Source of the DNA: Nemertoderma westbladi
Taxonomy: Eukaryota > Xenacoelomorpha > Nemertodermatida > Nemertodermatidae
Assembly: GCA_032718475.1 (NCBI GenBank)
Contig: JAUCBJ010007058.1
Location: forward strand, 1 to 56,804
Length of the DNA stretch: 56,804 nt
Direction: 5' to 3'
The notes under the pieces were generated by a model. It was not told the DNA's origin and did not search any database. It saw nothing but the letters and a program-made list of their open reading frames with translations. Below are positions 53,010 to 56,804 of the stretch, piece after piece. The stretch's first letter is position 1, and each line of letters opens with the position of its first letter. The position numbers and the translations under genes are program-made.

Positions 53010-53573
53010 CTCACCCCTGAAATAGTCTGCTTTGTGGGCACCAATAAGGTAAGAGAAGGCCGGATGAAGGTCGGGAATAAACCGACCAATAGTTGAATCA
53101 TTCACTAAAACCACAATAAATTCAGGTTGCTGTTGGCAACGCAAAGTTGTTAAACAAAGATTCTCAAAATCAGGCCGAGTGCTATCATTATCCCAGAAAA
53201 CCCAATGAATTGGTTTCCCGTATAGAGTTTTAACGCCAAATTCATTTAGCGTGTGATTAATGAAGTCCGACACGTTGTGGTTGGCTTGGACGTCTAGAAG
53301 ATTATCAAGTTGCCCCTGCCAATAAAGATAGTCGCTGTTGTCGAGTGTTTCATTAAAATCTCCAACTGTAAGATTTTGAGATGCGTCAAAGTCCAGGCAT
53401 ACATTGTCTCTTTCCAAATCGCCAGGTAAAATCCACCAAACCGCTAGATTCAAATTGGCATTGACAATATCTATGTTTAACGCCAGAAATATAAGGCCAG
53501 TGATAAGAATAAACAAAAACAGCAAACGCAATTTCGTCAATGATCCAAAATAGAAAAATATACCGTATTCCAT
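53010..53573 (-). CDS. Glycosyltransferase gene 2, exon 1 (type II membrane, GT32-like)
   Basis: A 188-codon first exon from ATG 53573 to the donor GGTGAG/GTATGTAT (53010/53009). A short tail, a signal anchor at about residues 16-33 (LLFLFILITGLIFLAL), then a stem of only about 20 residues, much shorter than in gene 1. From VCLDFDASQN onward (53010-53406) it is 98 percent identical to gene 1, including GKPIHWVFWDND and HKADYFRGE. Five of the seven base differences in that part change the residue. Predicted Golgi-lumen sugar transferase; substrate unknown. Splices in phase 0 to 52330-52576. Confidence 0.88.
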
Positions 53574-53654
53574 GGTTGGTTCAACTCCAGTTCCTGCTTA
53601 TTGTCAAATTATTCCAGTATATAATTTCCATTTAGTTCCAAATATACTTGTTAA

Positions 53655-56211
<2,557 letters not shown>

Positions 56212-56215
56212 TTAA

Positions 56216-56804
56216 TATAGAATAATTAAAGTACAATCTGCCCTTCCTAGTACATTAAGTTTACATGTATAATGTGCAATATTCAACAGATTCAAATAGA
56301 CTATCTCTAAACTAACCTTCTTTGTTTAACTAACCGCTTACACTTACAGAGGTAAATTTAAGTAATTTTTTATTTATTTACTGTTTCTTATCTTAATGGA
56401 GTAGGAATACACAACATGTTGGTGCAGTTATTGCTACTGTATATCTGTAAGTTATTGTGGCGCGGGAAGTTTGAATTGCTGTATAACTTTCACATACTGT
56501 AATATATATAGATATAATGTTTGGAATACGCCTTTCTTTTATATATGATATTGGTTCAGGTCGCAGTTAACAATACGCAATAAATATAAAAAATGGCGAA
56601 TTAACAAATTAAGATTAAAATGAATTTTCTAATATGGGATTAGTAGGAAATGAGCTATTACTATATGTGTACTGTATTATATATACTTGTTCAATATGCT
56701 AACGTAAGTGGTTCGTTCGTCCATGTGAAGAATACCAGGTATTCACTTTACGGAGTTTTTTTTATTGAATTTTTATGTATCAGTATGAAGAATTTTGTAT
56801 TTTT
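56216..56804. other. Non-coding, nothing recognised
   Basis: AT-rich sequence to the end of the window. No ORF with coding character. Confidence 0.4.

Overview
The window is animal nuclear DNA. It has GT-AG introns, a two-gene glycosyltransferase family split by large introns, non-LTR retrotransposons of at least three kinds, Ty3/gypsy and BEL/Pao LTR elements, a piggyBac-type DNA element, and many minisatellites. Short palindromes such as ACCGGT and AGGCCT recur in the non-coding parts. I read this as a marine invertebrate, possibly a deuterostome, but the sequence alone does not fix the taxon. No rRNA, tRNA or CRISPR locus is supported.

Host genes. Two paralogous minus-strand genes encode type II membrane glycosyltransferases with a DXD motif (Gly_transf_sug / GT32-like). 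Gene 1 has exon 1 at 13958-14740, exon 2 at 12733-12979 and exon 3 at 10598-10688. Gene 2 has exon 1 at 53010-53573, exon 2 at 52330-52576 and exon 3 at 42158-42248. Exon 2 is 247 nt and exon 3 is 91 nt in both genes, and the intron phases match. Later exons were not found. In both genes intron 2 begins inside a 33-bp minisatellite whose repeat unit is the exon 2/intron 2 splice junction itself. In gene 1 this array fills almost the whole intron. A further candidate exon (657-791, minus) has good splice sites but no assigned gene.

Region 1-16.5 kb: a 32-bp tandem repeat, a truncated LINE copy, a 4.3-kb array of 34-bp units each carrying CACGTG, then glycosyltransferase gene 1.

Region 16.5-29.4 kb: a nested transposon complex. 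The outer layer is a pair of inverted arms made of 10/20-bp tandem repeats with matching unique termini, like Foldback or sea-urchin TU elements. A young GC-rich gypsy element (Gypsy-1, 16593-21625) sits in the left arm with a perfect 5-bp target duplication. A decayed gypsy element (Gypsy-2, minus strand) sits between the arms. Gypsy-2 itself holds a near-intact RTE-like LINE (23395-26399, 12-bp target duplication) and a 153-bp hairpin MITE.

Region 29.5-42 kb: a foldback element, a BEL/Pao remnant, a 19-bp minisatellite, a CR1/Jockey-type LINE tail, tandem 288-bp repeats, a 222-codon ORF of unknown function and an L1-like ORF1 remnant.

Region 42-56.8 kb: glycosyltransferase gene 2, whose 10-kb intron 2 is filled with LINE pieces, a solo-LTR-like insertion (49221-49806), T/G-rich foldback repeats and the second 33-bp array. 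Upstream of its exon 1 lies a 2.56-kb piggyBac-type non-autonomous element (53655-56211) carrying 1.25 kb of (TCTG)n.
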